Shown here: in pieces, positions 37,662-48,754 of the stretch
Layout of the letters: the number at the start of each line of letters is the position of its first letter
Numbering within the stretch: the stretch's first letter is position 1
Assembly (NCBI RefSeq): GCF_000375425.1
Contig: NZ_AQXG01000003.1
Coordinates: forward strand, 310,001-374,000
Direction of reading: 5' to 3'
Source of the DNA: Gracilimonas tropica DSM 19535
GTDB lineage: Bacteria; Bacteroidota; Rhodothermia; Balneolales; Balneolaceae
Length of the DNA: 64,000 nt
Made by a program: the position numbers and the translations under genes
The notes under the pieces: generated by a model
What the model was told of the DNA's origin: nothing
What the model saw: only the letters and a program-made list of their open reading frames with translations
Databases searched by the model: none

Positions 37662-38945
37662 TTATTTTCCCAGGAGTCGGTACATAGCTTTTTTGTAATC
37701 TTCCACGCCCGGCTGATTAAATGGATTTACACCGAGACTATATACAAATATACCCGTTAAAAGTTCAAAAAAGTAAATGAGTTGGCCTATGTGTTCTGCA
37801 TTCAAAACCGACATTGCAATTCGGACGATCGGTACATTTCCCTCAAGATGTGCTTCAGTAGTACCTTCCCTGGCTTTCATATTGATCTCGTGAAAAGATT
37901 TTCCCGCCAGATAGTTCAGCTCATCATCATTACCGTCCAGTTTATTTACTTTGAGATCTGAAAAAGGTTTTTCCACTATAATCATGGTTTCCATCAGGCT
38001 TCGCTGCCCTTGTTGAATAAACTGGCCAAGACTATGAAGATCAGTTGAAAAGGTAGCCACGGTAGGAAATATTCCTTTTCCTTCCTTACCCTCGCTTTCT
38101 CCAAGCAGTTGCTGAATCCATCCTCCTAAAGAAGTCAATTCCGGTTCAAAAGTAGCAAACACATCGATCGTTTTGCCTGATTCATGTATCGCATTACGCA
38201 GCGCAGCATACTCAAGGATATCCTCGGCATTCTCTTCAAATTCGTTATAAGCTGAAACGGCTCCGTAAAACAACGTTTTAATGTCAATGCCCGCTACTGA
38301 AATAGGCAACAGTCCCACCGGCGTTAACACGGAAAAACGGCCGCCCACATCATTCGGAATCACAAACTTGCGATATCCCTTTTGGTCGATCAGCTTATTC
38401 AGGATCCCTCCTTCCTTGCTGGTAGTACAAATGATATGTTCTGCGGCATCTTCATACATTTCTTCCAGCAGTTCTCTCAATAAACGAAAAGCGAGTGCAG
38501 TCTCCAGCGTTGAACCGGATTTTGAGATCACATTTACGTAAATGTTTTTTTGTGAGCCATCCGCTTTGGGTTCTTTAAGATAGGCAAGTAATTCTTTTAA
38601 ATACTTTCCCCCAATATGATGTCCGGCATACAGGATCTCAGGACCTTTCTTATTAAAGTGCGGAGTTAAAGCATCAATTACGGCTTTAGCACCCAGATAG
38701 GAACCTCCAATTCCACAAACCACAAAGACATCAGCTTTGGCACGAATCTCTTCACCTAAAGAAGTCAATTGCTCAAGTTCGGCATCATTTGGATCGGCTA
38801 AAATATCTCGCCAGCCCAACCACTCCGAGCCGGGTCCGGTTTTGGATTTTAGCTGCTCGAATGCCAGATCGGCTTTATGCCTGGCTTTAAGGTATTCTTC
38901 ATCTTTAATGAATTTACGGGCAAAACCTATGTCGCATGTAATCAT
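37662..38945 (-). CDS. pgi: Glucose-6-phosphate isomerase (short form)
   Basis: 427-residue isomerase interconverting glucose-6-phosphate and fructose-6-phosphate. It is the compact form seen in Bacillus-like and Bacteroidota lineages rather than the 550-residue E. coli type. Conserved segments are VCGIGGSYLGAKAVIDAL, VISKSGSTLETALAFRLL, the GGRFSVLTPVGLLP signature, and QLLGESEGKEGKGIFP with the catalytic Glu. The C-terminal QPGVEDYKKAMY closes the fold. It lies 2 bases after pfkA, so the genes are tightly coupled. Confidence 0.96.
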   Translation of the reverse strand: MITCDIGFARKFIKDEEYLKARHKADLAFEQLKSKTGPGSEWLGWRDILADPNDAELEQLTSLGEEIRAKADVFVVCGIGGSYLGAKAVIDALTPHFNKKGPEILYAGHHIGGKYLKELLAYLKEPKADGSQKNIYVNVISKSGSTLETALAFRLLRELLEEMYEDAAEHIICTTSKEGGILNKLIDQKGYRKFVIPNDVGGRFSVLTPVGLLPISVAGIDIKTLFYGAVSAYNEFEENAEDILEYAALRNAIHESGKTIDVFATFEPELTSLGGWIQQLLGESEGKEGKGIFPTVATFSTDLHSLGQFIQQGQRSLMETMIIVEKPFSDLKVNKLDGNDDELNYLAGKSFHEINMKAREGTTEAHLEGNVPIVRIAMSVLNAEHIGQLIYFFELLTGIFVYSLGVNPFNQPGVEDYKKAMYRLLGK

Positions 38946-38947
38946 AA

Positions 38948-39937
38948 TTATCTAAGTAATTTGGCTAATTCTATCAGTGTGTGATCTAATTCTTTTTTCT
39001 TGGAAATAGCTACCCGAAGAGGTGTGATCTTTAATGCATTATTTACCACCCCAACCATAACTTCGCTGTGGCCTTCGAGCAGTACCCGAACAGCAGCCGC
39101 TCCAAGCCTGCTGGCAAGTACCCGATCCCGTGCTGTTGGAGCTCCGCCCCGCTGAATGTGTCCCAAGATACAAACCCTCATGTCATAATGAGAGAAATCA
39201 TCTTTAATTTTTTCAGCCAGCTTTATCGCCCCTCCGGTTTCATCTCCTTCAGCTACTACAACCAAACTGCTTCGGCGTTGTGCTTTCAACATGTCATGCA
39301 GTTGGCGCTTAACCTCTTCTACATGGGTCAATTCTTCCGGGAGTAAAGCAAGTTCTGCTCCGGTAGCTATGCTTGTTTCCAGCGCTATGAAGCCAGTATC
39401 GCGCCCCATAACTTCTACCAGGAACATGCGCTCATGAGCATCAGCTGTATCACGGATTTTATCAATCGCTTCCAGCGCTGTATTTAAAGCTGAATCGTAT
39501 CCAATGGTTTCATCCGTGCCAATAATATCATTGTCGATGGTTGCAGGAACGCCAACCACATTAAATCCATGTTCTTTGGCTAAAAAATTTCCGCCGGTGA
39601 ACGTGCCATCACCGCCTATTACGACCAAAGCATCAATGTTGTATTTCTTGAGATTTTTTGCGGCCTTCTCTCGTCCTTCCTTTGTGCGAAACTCTTCCGA
39701 ACGGGCAGACTTTAAAATAGTACCTCCCCGCTGAATGATATTCGATACGGAATGGGTATCTAATTCTGTGAATTCTTCGTGTATCAAACCGTAATAACCG
39801 TGTTTAATACCATATACTTTTAAATTTACGGTTGATGCTGCGCGTACAACCGCTCTTATTGCGGCATTCATACCGGGAGAATCGCCCCCGCTTGTTAAAA
39901 CTCCGATAGTCTTAACCTTGATGATATCGTCTGTCAT
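38948..39937 (-). CDS. pfkA: ATP-dependent 6-phosphofructokinase
   Basis: 329-residue group A phosphofructokinase of glycolysis. The N-terminal GVLTSGGDSPGMNAAIRAV holds the nucleotide motif, GGDGTFTGG (residues near 107-115) points to ATP use with Gly at the key position, and PATIDNDIIGTD carries catalytic Asp residues. The C-terminal LGHIQRGGAPTARDRVLASRLG is family-specific. First gene of the minus-strand run reaching rnc. Divergent from the polyprenyl synthase gene with a 97-base gap. Confidence 0.96.
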   Translation of the reverse strand: MTDDIIKVKTIGVLTSGGDSPGMNAAIRAVVRAASTVNLKVYGIKHGYYGLIHEEFTELDTHSVSNIIQRGGTILKSARSEEFRTKEGREKAAKNLKKYNIDALVVIGGDGTFTGGNFLAKEHGFNVVGVPATIDNDIIGTDETIGYDSALNTALEAIDKIRDTADAHERMFLVEVMGRDTGFIALETSIATGAELALLPEELTHVEEVKRQLHDMLKAQRRSSLVVVAEGDETGGAIKLAEKIKDDFSHYDMRVCILGHIQRGGAPTARDRVLASRLGAAAVRVLLEGHSEVMVGVVNNALKITPLRVAISKKKELDHTLIELAKLLR

Positions 39938-40034
39938 AAAATTTCAGTGAGAGTGAGTGATTGAGAGTAAATAATTGTTTCGTATTATCAGTAAATTATT
40001 CACCGGCAAGTTTAAGAAAATTTCAACACAATTG

Positions 40035-41054
40035 ATGATTGATAACCAAGAGTTAACAAAGATAAATTCTGAAACCGTTACGCGAAAAACGCTCAAAGAG
40101 ATAACCGAACCGGTTGCAGATAACTTGTCGGAGTTTCGGAGCTTTTTTAAGGAGACTATTCGCTCGGATGTATTCCTGCTCGATCAGATCATCAATTACC
40201 TGCTTAGACAGAAAGGAAAAGAGTTACGCCCCACCCTGGTGTTCATGACCGCTAACCTTTTTGGTAATATCAATCAACGAAGTTATATCGCAGCAACCAT
40301 GATTGAATTGCTGCATACTGCCACGCTCATCCATGATGATGTAGTGGATGAAGCCGATACCCGACGGGGGTTTGTGAGCATCAATAAGATCTGGAAAAAT
40401 AAAGCAGGAGTGCTTCTTGGAGATTATCTGCTCTCAAAAGGACTACTCATTTCATTAGAAAATAAAGAATACGATCTGCTGGAAGTGCAATCCCGGGCGG
40501 TTCAAAAAATGAGTGAAGGGGAATTGAGACAACTGAAGACAGCCGGTTTATTCAATATGACCGAGGAGCGTTATTTCCAGATCATCTCAGAAAAAACTGC
40601 CAGTCTCATATCTACCTGTTGTGAATGCGGCGCTGTTTCCGCCACCGATGATGAAGATATGCACACCCTGATGCGTGAGATCGGTATGTGTATAGGGATC
40701 GCTTTTCAGATCCGTGATGACTTGTTCGACTATGGCGTTTATGACGTCGGTAAACCCACCCGCAATGATATTCAGGAACGCAAGGTAACCCTTCCTCTCA
40801 TCAAAGCATTTGAACATGCTCCAAAACGGAAAGCAGCTCACATCCGGGCTTTAATGAAAAAAAGGAAAAAATCCTCCAAAAACGTCGATGAAATCGTGGA
40901 GTTTGTTCATGAAAATGGTGGTATGGAGTATGCAAAAAAATCGATGTATGAGTATGCCAATAAAGCTATTGAAGGACTCAGTACCCTCCCACCTTCCTCA
41001 GCACGGCAAGACTTTGTAGACCTTATCCACTTTGTGATCACCCGAAAAAAATAA
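40035..41054 (+). CDS. Polyprenyl diphosphate synthase
   Basis: 339-residue trans-isoprenyl diphosphate synthase, likely making the octaprenyl or related chain for menaquinone or cell-wall carriers. The first Asp-rich motif is in LIHDDVVDEADTRRG (about residue 97), and the second is in QIRDDLFDYG (about 225), with KGKELRP for diphosphate binding. Chain length cannot be set from sequence alone. I use ATG 40035; an in-frame TTG 20 codons earlier (39975) would add a basic tail of doubtful value. It is followed by an LpxH-like gene 5 bases on. Confidence 0.9.
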   Translation: MIDNQELTKINSETVTRKTLKEITEPVADNLSEFRSFFKETIRSDVFLLDQIINYLLRQKGKELRPTLVFMTANLFGNINQRSYIAATMIELLHTATLIHDDVVDEADTRRGFVSINKIWKNKAGVLLGDYLLSKGLLISLENKEYDLLEVQSRAVQKMSEGELRQLKTAGLFNMTEERYFQIISEKTASLISTCCECGAVSATDDEDMHTLMREIGMCIGIAFQIRDDLFDYGVYDVGKPTRNDIQERKVTLPLIKAFEHAPKRKAAHIRALMKKRKKSSKNVDEIVEFVHENGGMEYAKKSMYEYANKAIEGLSTLPPSSARQDFVDLIHFVITRKK

Positions 41055-41059
41055 TCGGT

Positions 41060-41821
41060 ATGAATTTTGAGCAGCATGTATTCATCTCTGATGTTCACCT
41101 CGGTGCGTTTTCTACAAAAACTAACCTGGAAATAGAAGAAGATCTTCTTTCCCTTATCGAGCACTGTGCAGTGCATAATATTGAGCTTCACATTCTAGGC
41201 GATCTTTTTGATTACTGGATGGAATTTCCCGAAAAAGGATTTATACCGAAACTGGGAAAGCGGGTACTGGATGCCCTTCAAAGCTACAATGATGAAATTT
41301 CTCCGGCTTTATTTGTTACAGGAAATCATGACAACTGGACGTTTGGTCATTTTAAAGACCGTGGCTTTGACGTAGAAGAAAACTTCCGGTTAAAGGAAAT
41401 ACAGGACAAAAGGTTCCTTTTAATGCATGGAGATGGCGTAGCGGCTGCAAAAATAGATTTTCCGCGTGCAGCTTTTCACCAGATATTAAGGAATTCGAAG
41501 TTTATCAGTGCCTACCAGAAACTACTTTCACCGGAAGCCGGGCTGGCAGTAATGAAGAAGTTTTCTTCCCTCACAAGACTTCGAAATAATCATAACCCCG
41601 AACCGTTGAACCGGCAGGCAAAAAAGATCTTTGAACGGCATCGCCTTGATTTCATAATCACCGGACACGACCATGTAGCAAGAGTGGAAACATTTCCTCA
41701 GGGAAGTTATATAAATTGTGGTCCTTTCTTTAAGCATCGGACGCTGGCTTTATACTCAAAGGAAAAAGTCCAACTTGTTAAGTGGAATGCAAAAGACAAA
41801 AATTTCATACCTTTTAGCTGA
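41060..41821 (+). CDS. LpxH-like UDP-2,3-diacylglucosamine diphosphatase
   Basis: 253-residue calcineurin-type metallophosphoesterase. The five metal motifs are present in order: SDVHLG (residues 10-15), GDLFDYW, TGNHDNW, MHGDG and TGHDHVARVE. The arrangement matches the LpxH/LpxH2-type enzymes of lipid A synthesis, which cleave UDP-diacylglucosamine to lipid X. It has no signal or membrane segment. It sits between polyprenyl synthase and a PBP gene, an envelope-synthesis neighbourhood that supports the call. Another phosphoesterase role is possible. Confidence 0.82.
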   Translation: MNFEQHVFISDVHLGAFSTKTNLEIEEDLLSLIEHCAVHNIELHILGDLFDYWMEFPEKGFIPKLGKRVLDALQSYNDEISPALFVTGNHDNWTFGHFKDRGFDVEENFRLKEIQDKRFLLMHGDGVAAAKIDFPRAAFHQILRNSKFISAYQKLLSPEAGLAVMKKFSSLTRLRNNHNPEPLNRQAKKIFERHRLDFIITGHDHVARVETFPQGSYINCGPFFKHRTLALYSKEKVQLVKWNAKDKNFIPFS

Positions 41822-41835
41822 AATTAAATCACATT

Positions 41836-44193
41836 ATGAGCGACGAAACGAACGAACCCATTGATCATAAAAGGTATTTCAACGACCCGGAATATCGCAA
41901 GCGCATATTGCAGGAACGCAAGGAGAAGGGCAAAGGGCAAAAAAAGTCTTCAACTCCATCTGAAACGAAAAAGACCAATCCATACCTGCAAAAAATTAAG
42001 GTTTGGGGTGGCGGTTTCGCAGCTGCATTAACGATCATTATTGGAGTTTATGTAATCTATCTTTTCCAGGGATTACCCTCTGCCGATGAATTTGAAAATC
42101 CTGAAACCGCGATCGCTTCAGAAGTTAGAAGTCGTGACGGCGTTACCCTCGACAAATATTTCACTGAAAACAGGAAGTGGGTTCGATACGAAGAAATTTC
42201 TCCAAATGTAATTGATGCTCTTATTGCCACAGAAGATCATCGTTACTACAATCATTGGGGTATGGATATGTTCAGAACGCTGGCTATTCCCTGGCACCTA
42301 ATTAATGGCCGCTGGCAGGGAGCTTCTACTATTTCACAACAGTTAGCCCGAAACCTGTACAAAAAAATTGGTCAGGAGTTTTCAGTTACCCGGAAGTTTA
42401 GAGAGATGATCACCGCGGTGCAATTGGAGCGCCGATATACGAAACGTGAGATTGCTGAGATGTATCTCAATACGGTTGAGTTTCCAAATTCTACTTTTGG
42501 GATCGAAGCTGCTGCTCAAACACATTTTGGGAAGCCCGCTAAAGAATTGAATATTCCGGAAGCTGCAGCTATGATTGGTTCATTAAAAGCTATCTATGCT
42601 TATAACCCGCGTATTTTTCCGGAGAGAGCTCAAGGCCGGCGAAATGTTGTACTCCGCCTGATGTACGATCGTGGCTTTATTACAGAATCAGAATATGCGG
42701 TAATGGCAGAGCAACCCATCGAACTCGATTATCACCCCCCATTTAAAACAGGACGGCAAAGCCGCTATTTCGGTGAGTATGTTCGCCAAAAAGTTCAGCC
42801 TTGGCTGGAAGAAAATGGGTATGACCTGTATAAAGACGGGCTGGTCATCTATACCACTATAGATTCGAGACTGCAAAAACACGCCGAACGTGCTGTTAAG
42901 GCAAAAGTTGATTCCATACAATCCATATTTGAAGATGAGTGGACCTCCCCCGGCGGTGAGTACATGGATGATTACTGGGATCGATATCCACAGTTTTTGC
43001 GTGAGTTCATCAGAGAAACAGACCGCTATAAAAATGGTTTTGCAGAATATGACACCCGACTCGAAAAGGTGGTTTTTGATTCCCTTTTTGCAGATACCGC
43101 TTTTGTTGATTCCGTTAAAAAAGCACGCACTAAACTACAGGCCAGTTTTGTAGCTATTGAACCCAGCAACGGAAATATTCTGGCATGGGTGGGAGGAACC
43201 GATTATGGTAATGTACAGTTTGACCACGTCTATCAATCCAGAAGACAGGCAGGTTCTACTTTTAAACCTTTTGTTTATGCCGTTGCCATTGACAACGGCT
43301 ATAAACCCTACCACAAATTTTCGAAATATCCCATCTCATTTTATGACAGAGAAGGAAGAGTTTGGAACCCTAAAGATGAATCGGTAGCGGAAGGCCCGGT
43401 GGAGGTCCCTCTTCGGGAGGCTCTTGCCCGAAGTATGAATAATGTGACCGTACGTTTATTACCGGAATTAGCTGGAGCGCCCGGTACCAATAAATTGTGG
43501 GAATTAGATCCCGCCGCTCGCAAGATCAAGGAAATGGCTTCAAACCTTGGCATTGATATGAGTAATACCCGTGCTTTCCCTTCTATCGCTTTGGGAACGG
43601 CCCGTGTTTCTTTGCTGGAACTAACCAGTGCCTACACAACATTTGCCAATAAAGGAGTTCATATCGACCCGATCGCCATCACCCGCATCGAAGATCGGGA
43701 GGGAAATGTGTTAAAAGAATTCTTTCCAAAATACACCAAAGAAGTGATCAGTCCTGAAACGGCATATATCATCACAGATATGCTCCGCGGGGTGATCCGG
43801 GGTGGGGAAGATTTTTACGGCACCGGCGTTCGTTTGAGAAATGTGTATGGTGTTCGCCAGGATGTAGCCGGTAAAACAGGAACCACCAATGATGCCTCTG
43901 ACAACTGGTTTGTAGCCATGATGCCTCATATTGTGATGGGCGCTTGGGTGGGAGGTGCTGACCGCAGGATCCGGTTCAACCAAAAAATTCCCAGCAGTGT
44001 CAGTATTGGTCAGGGCGCCAGAACAGCACTACCCATTGTAGGAACTTTTATCAACAACGCTACCGCGGATGAAAGTGCTTTCTGGAAATATGATGCCTTC
44101 GAACCGCCACCAGGGTTTGTTCCGCCGGAAGATCCCGATAAAACAAAAAATGAAATGGTAAAAGACGGAAACAAAGGAAATATTGGCTGGTAA
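41836..44193 (+). CDS. Class A penicillin-binding protein (PBP1A type)
   Basis: 785-residue bifunctional peptidoglycan synthase. A cytoplasmic tail (about 1-55) and one transmembrane anchor (about 56-76) precede a GT51 transglycosylase domain with catalytic Glu133 (ATEDHRYYNHWG), GASTISQQLARNLY and RKFREMITAVQLERRYTKREI. The transpeptidase domain carries Ser474-x-x-Lys477 (GSTFKP), SMNN (about residue 535) and KTGTTNDASDNWF near 677. The active sites of both domains are intact. It begins 14 bases after the LpxH-like gene, and the last part is proline and charge rich. Confidence 0.93.
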   Translation: MSDETNEPIDHKRYFNDPEYRKRILQERKEKGKGQKKSSTPSETKKTNPYLQKIKVWGGGFAAALTIIIGVYVIYLFQGLPSADEFENPETAIASEVRSRDGVTLDKYFTENRKWVRYEEISPNVIDALIATEDHRYYNHWGMDMFRTLAIPWHLINGRWQGASTISQQLARNLYKKIGQEFSVTRKFREMITAVQLERRYTKREIAEMYLNTVEFPNSTFGIEAAAQTHFGKPAKELNIPEAAAMIGSLKAIYAYNPRIFPERAQGRRNVVLRLMYDRGFITESEYAVMAEQPIELDYHPPFKTGRQSRYFGEYVRQKVQPWLEENGYDLYKDGLVIYTTIDSRLQKHAERAVKAKVDSIQSIFEDEWTSPGGEYMDDYWDRYPQFLREFIRETDRYKNGFAEYDTRLEKVVFDSLFADTAFVDSVKKARTKLQASFVAIEPSNGNILAWVGGTDYGNVQFDHVYQSRRQAGSTFKPFVYAVAIDNGYKPYHKFSKYPISFYDREGRVWNPKDESVAEGPVEVPLREALARSMNNVTVRLLPELAGAPGTNKLWELDPAARKIKEMASNLGIDMSNTRAFPSIALGTARVSLLELTSAYTTFANKGVHIDPIAITRIEDREGNVLKEFFPKYTKEVISPETAYIITDMLRGVIRGGEDFYGTGVRLRNVYGVRQDVAGKTGTTNDASDNWFVAMMPHIVMGAWVGGADRRIRFNQKIPSSVSIGQGARTALPIVGTFINNATADESAFWKYDAFEPPPGFVPPEDPDKTKNEMVKDGNKGNIGW

Positions 44194-44196
44194 CTA

Positions 44197-45096
44197 TTAA
44201 TCCAGCCAGTGTATCAGGTTCAACAGAAAAGAAATATTTTGAGGAGCCATCTCTTTGTTATTTAATCCCACATTAAATGTGCCGTTCGGTGTTTGAATGG
44301 TTTGAGCAGTGAACATAGCGGCTTCTCCAAAAACAGCCAGTTTACCTTCTCCATAATTCATGAGTGCTCCTTGTGCATATCCGTGGATGGGAACGGTTTT
44401 GGTATTTTCTTCAAATTGCCAGGCGATCTGCGGATCAAGACTAAAATCTCCCTCTGTAAAAACCATAACAGGTATGGCAGATTCAGGATATTGGAAAGAA
44501 GATCCGGTAAATGAGGTTACACTCGTTACGTTGTTACCCGTAATTGGGCTTTCTTTCAACCTGCCATTCTGAATGGAAAATACATCCGGTTGGTTTTGCT
44601 CTTTTTCGACCGTTGCAAACCCATTTCTGAACTCAAAGCCAAATGATTTTCCTAAATCAGAAGCAGCCCCGGCAAACGGCATGTGGTCAGCAATCAAAAA
44701 GAATGCTCCTCCAGACCTTACCCACTCATTTACGATCTCAATTTCTTCCTCCAAAAAAGCCGATGGCGTTGGAAGGACCCAATTTCCTAAGTTGGTTTGA
44801 TGAAGCGGGTTTATAATCATCAAAACGGAGCAATCTGCAAGTATACTTTCCGAAGTTAATTTTTCGGTTATTCCTTTTACTTGATATCCATCGGCTTTAA
44901 CTACCCGGGCAAATGGACTAAAACCCCCATCAGCAGTATGAAAGTTATTATGTGCGGCATCAATACAGATCACCGGCCCCTCACCTATCTCGTGTTCAGG
45001 TTCGTTAATGGAAAAGGCAAATGTAGTGTCGGGCCGTTGCTGAGCACACAAAAGAACCGGACAGAGTAAAAGAAGTAGAGATAAAAGACGTTTCAT
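44197..45096 (-). CDS. Secreted DUF4350/GATase-like protein
   Basis: 299-residue protein with a signal peptide (residues 1-18; hydrophobic LLSLLLLLCPVLL, probable cleavage at C-A/Q-Q). The mature part has VICIDAAHNNFHTADGGF, a central VLMIINPL strand, and EEEIEIVNEWVRSGGAFFLIADHMPFAGAA, a pattern like the DUF4350/class I glutamine-amidotransferase-like fold, with a C-terminal GEGKLAVFGEAAMFTAQ segment. No catalytic triad can be assigned with confidence. I use ATG 45096, which creates the signal peptide, in place of an upstream frame start at 45156. It converges on the PBP gene with 3 bases between stops. Confidence 0.65.
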   Translation of the reverse strand: MKRLLSLLLLLCPVLLCAQQRPDTTFAFSINEPEHEIGEGPVICIDAAHNNFHTADGGFSPFARVVKADGYQVKGITEKLTSESILADCSVLMIINPLHQTNLGNWVLPTPSAFLEEEIEIVNEWVRSGGAFFLIADHMPFAGAASDLGKSFGFEFRNGFATVEKEQNQPDVFSIQNGRLKESPITGNNVTSVTSFTGSSFQYPESAIPVMVFTEGDFSLDPQIAWQFEENTKTVPIHGYAQGALMNYGEGKLAVFGEAAMFTAQTIQTPNGTFNVGLNNKEMAPQNISFLLNLIHWLD

Positions 45097-45131
45097 ATCT
45101 TTTTTCCGGGATGATAGGAAATCCGGGGCAT

Positions 45132-45164
45132 AAAAAAAGCCGACATGAAAATTCATGTCGGCTT
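45132..45164 (-). terminator. Terminator of the atpD-atpC operon
   Basis: 13-bp perfect stem AAGCCGACATGAA/TTCATGTCGGCTT (45137-45149 and 45152-45164) followed on the minus strand by a run of seven T. It lies 23 bases after the atpC stop. Confidence 0.93.
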
Positions 45165-45187
45165 AAGTTCGTTCACTTTAAACTAAG

Positions 45188-45448
45188 TTATTCGGCTTCT
45201 TCCACTGATTCAGCTAAAAGTGTAAGCTTATTATTGTTCACTTCCACAAAGCCGCCGGAGATATTGAAATTGGTATCTCCATCCTTCTTGCGAACCAATA
45301 CGCTTCCTTTATCTAACGTAGATACAATAGGCGCGTGATTGGCTTTCACTTCAAAACTGCCTTGTGTTCCCGGAAGCTGTACGCCGGTTACCTCTCCTTC
45401 AAAAAGAGAACCGTTCGGAGTAAGAATCTGTGCATTAAATGTGCTCAT
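45188..45448 (-). CDS. atpC: ATP synthase F1 epsilon subunit
   Basis: 86-residue short epsilon subunit: the N-terminal beta-barrel domain is present (AQILTPNGSLFEGEVTGVQLPGTQGSFEVKANHAPIVSTL), and the C-terminal two-helix inhibitory domain is missing. This short form is common in Bacteroidota. It follows atpD by 24 bases and ends at a strong terminator. The rest of the ATP synthase genes are not in the window. Confidence 0.95.
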   Translation of the reverse strand: MSTFNAQILTPNGSLFEGEVTGVQLPGTQGSFEVKANHAPIVSTLDKGSVLVRKKDGDTNFNISGGFVEVNNNKLTLLAESVEEAE

Positions 45449-45472
45449 AATAATTCTTTAGCTCGTCTTAAT

Positions 45473-46975
<1,503 letters not shown>

Positions 46976-47320
46976 CTAAATCGCGATTTGTTAAATTTTT
47001 TCTTTAAAATTTTAGATCTAAATATGCTTTGTGGCAAAGGCTGGTTAAGATAGGGAGATCATTAAAGAGAGGCAACGAAAAAACAATCTTTAATTTCATC
47101 TCCTCCATCACACCTAAACTTAATGATCTTTCTGAAATATCCGTGAAGAATAATGGGCTTTTGAGCCCTGAGAGCAGAACAGGATCCGAAGAAATAATCA
47201 CTCCACATTTCCGCAACAGGTACTATCTGCCTGCAGGAATAAAGTTTTTCAAAAAAACTGCTCATACAGCGAACTATCATTAGCAACTCCCCCTCTAAAA
47301 TTTTATCTTTACGGCTTGCT

Positions 47321-47351
47321 AAGCCACGCCAAAACCGTGGCTTGTTTTTAT
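47321..47351 (+). terminator. First of two tandem terminators upstream of rsmB
   Basis: Stem AAGCCACG (47321-47328) and CGTGGCTT (47336-47343) with a 7-base loop, followed by GTTTTTATT. No plus-strand gene ends here, so it may end a small RNA. Confidence 0.8.
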
Positions 47352-47368
47352 TACTTCAATGGAAAACG

Positions 47369-47393
47369 AAGGTGGTCTGAATCACCTTTTTTT
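47369..47393 (+). terminator. Second tandem terminator upstream of rsmB
   Basis: Stem AAGGTG (47369-47374) and CACCTT (47383-47388) with an 8-base loop and a run of seven T. It ends 35 bases before the rsmB start, so the rsmB transcript must begin between them or read through. A 12-codon frame (ATG at 47359, stop before 47398) overlaps the hairpin and could be a leader peptide, but this is speculative. Confidence 0.7.
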
Positions 47394-47428
47394 ATAGCAG
47401 GTAACCCCAATTTTAAACTATTACTCTT

Positions 47429-48748
47429 TTGGAAACTGAATTATCAGAGCGCTCGGTAAGTGTAGATATCCTCATTAACTTCGATGAACATCAGCGAATC
47501 GATTATTATATGGCTGATGAGCTTGAAACCCGCGAACGAGCGCAAGTTCGTGAATATGTGCAGAATATTTTACGAAAGCGCAGTTACCTCGATTTCCTCA
47601 TCGATGAATTTTCAAGTGTTTCTGTGGAAGAAATGAAGCCGGGACTGAAAAATATCCTGCGACTTGCTATTTATGACCTGCTCTTTATGGACAGTACACC
47701 CGATTACGCAGCTATTAATGAAGCCGTTGAGATCGCCAAGATGAAGCTCGGTTCAAAAACCGGAGATCTCGTAAATGCTATTATGCGAAATCTGCAGCGC
47801 GATCGGGATAAACTTCCAAAACCAGCCTTCAAAGATCGTAATAAATTAGTGGCTACCACTTTTTCACATCCCGAATGGATGGTGGCTCGCTGGAGAAAAC
47901 GTTTTGGTGAGCGTGAGGCTTTTCAACTGATGCAGGCTAATAACTCCCGCCCACATTATTATGTTCGGGTAAATAGCCTAAGAACCAAGCCTGAGAATTT
48001 TGAACTCCGCATGGAGAAAATGGATGTCATTTTTGAGCCGAGTGAATGGTTGCCTTACTACTATAAGGTAGATTCTGTTCAGCCTTTCATTGAAAAGGGA
48101 TTACTTGAAAAAGGAATTTGTCTGGTTCAGGATGTAGCAGCAGGTTTTGCACCTACGATTCTGGACCCTCAACCCGGTGAAAAAGTGTTTGACCTCTGTG
48201 CAGCACCGGGCACAAAATCTATTATGATGGCCGACCTGATGCAAGCTGAAGGCGATATCACTTCGGTGGATATTTCCAGCGAGCGACTTCAGAAATTGGC
48301 AGAAAGCGCCCTCAGTTATGGAGCTGAAAACATCAAGATCAAAGGTGGTGATGTCCGGGAAATTTCTCTTGGGCTTGCTGATGCAGTCCTATTAGATGCT
48401 CCCTGTACCGGAACCGGTGTACTTAGCAAAAGAGCCGACCTACGCTGGAGACGTGACCAGGAAGGACTCGATAACGCGGTAGCCCTTCAGGAAGAGCTGC
48501 TCGAAGAAGCTGCAAATATGGTGAAACGTGGCGGACGATTGGTTTACAGTACGTGTTCGCTCGAACCTGAGGAAAATATGGATCAAATCACCAAATTCCT
48601 CGAGAAGTACGATAATTTTGAGCTCGAACCTTTGGATGATTATCTCCCGGAAGAAGTCTTGGCAGAAGACAAACTTTCTTACCAGACCTTCCCCCATAAA
48701 CACGGGTGTGATGGTCACTTTGGCGTACTCCTGAAGCGAGTTAAATAA
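47429..48748 (+). CDS. rsmB: 16S rRNA m5C967 methyltransferase
   Basis: 439-residue SAM-dependent enzyme. A NusB-like RNA-binding domain covers about residues 5-140 (SVDILINFDEHQRIDYYMADELE, DLLFMDSTPDYAAINEAVEIAK), then the Rossmann methyltransferase domain with FDLCAAPGTKSIMMADLM near 249 and the two catalytic Cys motifs DAPCTGTGVLSKRADLRWRR and VYSTCSLEPEEN. I accept the TTG start at 47429: the next ATG (47510) would cut away the beginning of the NusB domain. Confidence 0.93.
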   Translation: METELSERSVSVDILINFDEHQRIDYYMADELETRERAQVREYVQNILRKRSYLDFLIDEFSSVSVEEMKPGLKNILRLAIYDLLFMDSTPDYAAINEAVEIAKMKLGSKTGDLVNAIMRNLQRDRDKLPKPAFKDRNKLVATTFSHPEWMVARWRKRFGEREAFQLMQANNSRPHYYVRVNSLRTKPENFELRMEKMDVIFEPSEWLPYYYKVDSVQPFIEKGLLEKGICLVQDVAAGFAPTILDPQPGEKVFDLCAAPGTKSIMMADLMQAEGDITSVDISSERLQKLAESALSYGAENIKIKGGDVREISLGLADAVLLDAPCTGTGVLSKRADLRWRRDQEGLDNAVALQEELLEEAANMVKRGGRLVYSTCSLEPEENMDQITKFLEKYDNFELEPLDDYLPEEVLAEDKLSYQTFPHKHGCDGHFGVLLKRVK

Positions 48749-48754
48749 TATTTA

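Noticed and set aside
47029..47283. 84-codon open frame in the gap before rsmB (plus strand), and a 74-codon frame opposite it
   Set aside because: No recognisable domain, biased composition or ribosome binding site, and it overlaps the interrupted hairpin; a non-coding explanation fits better.
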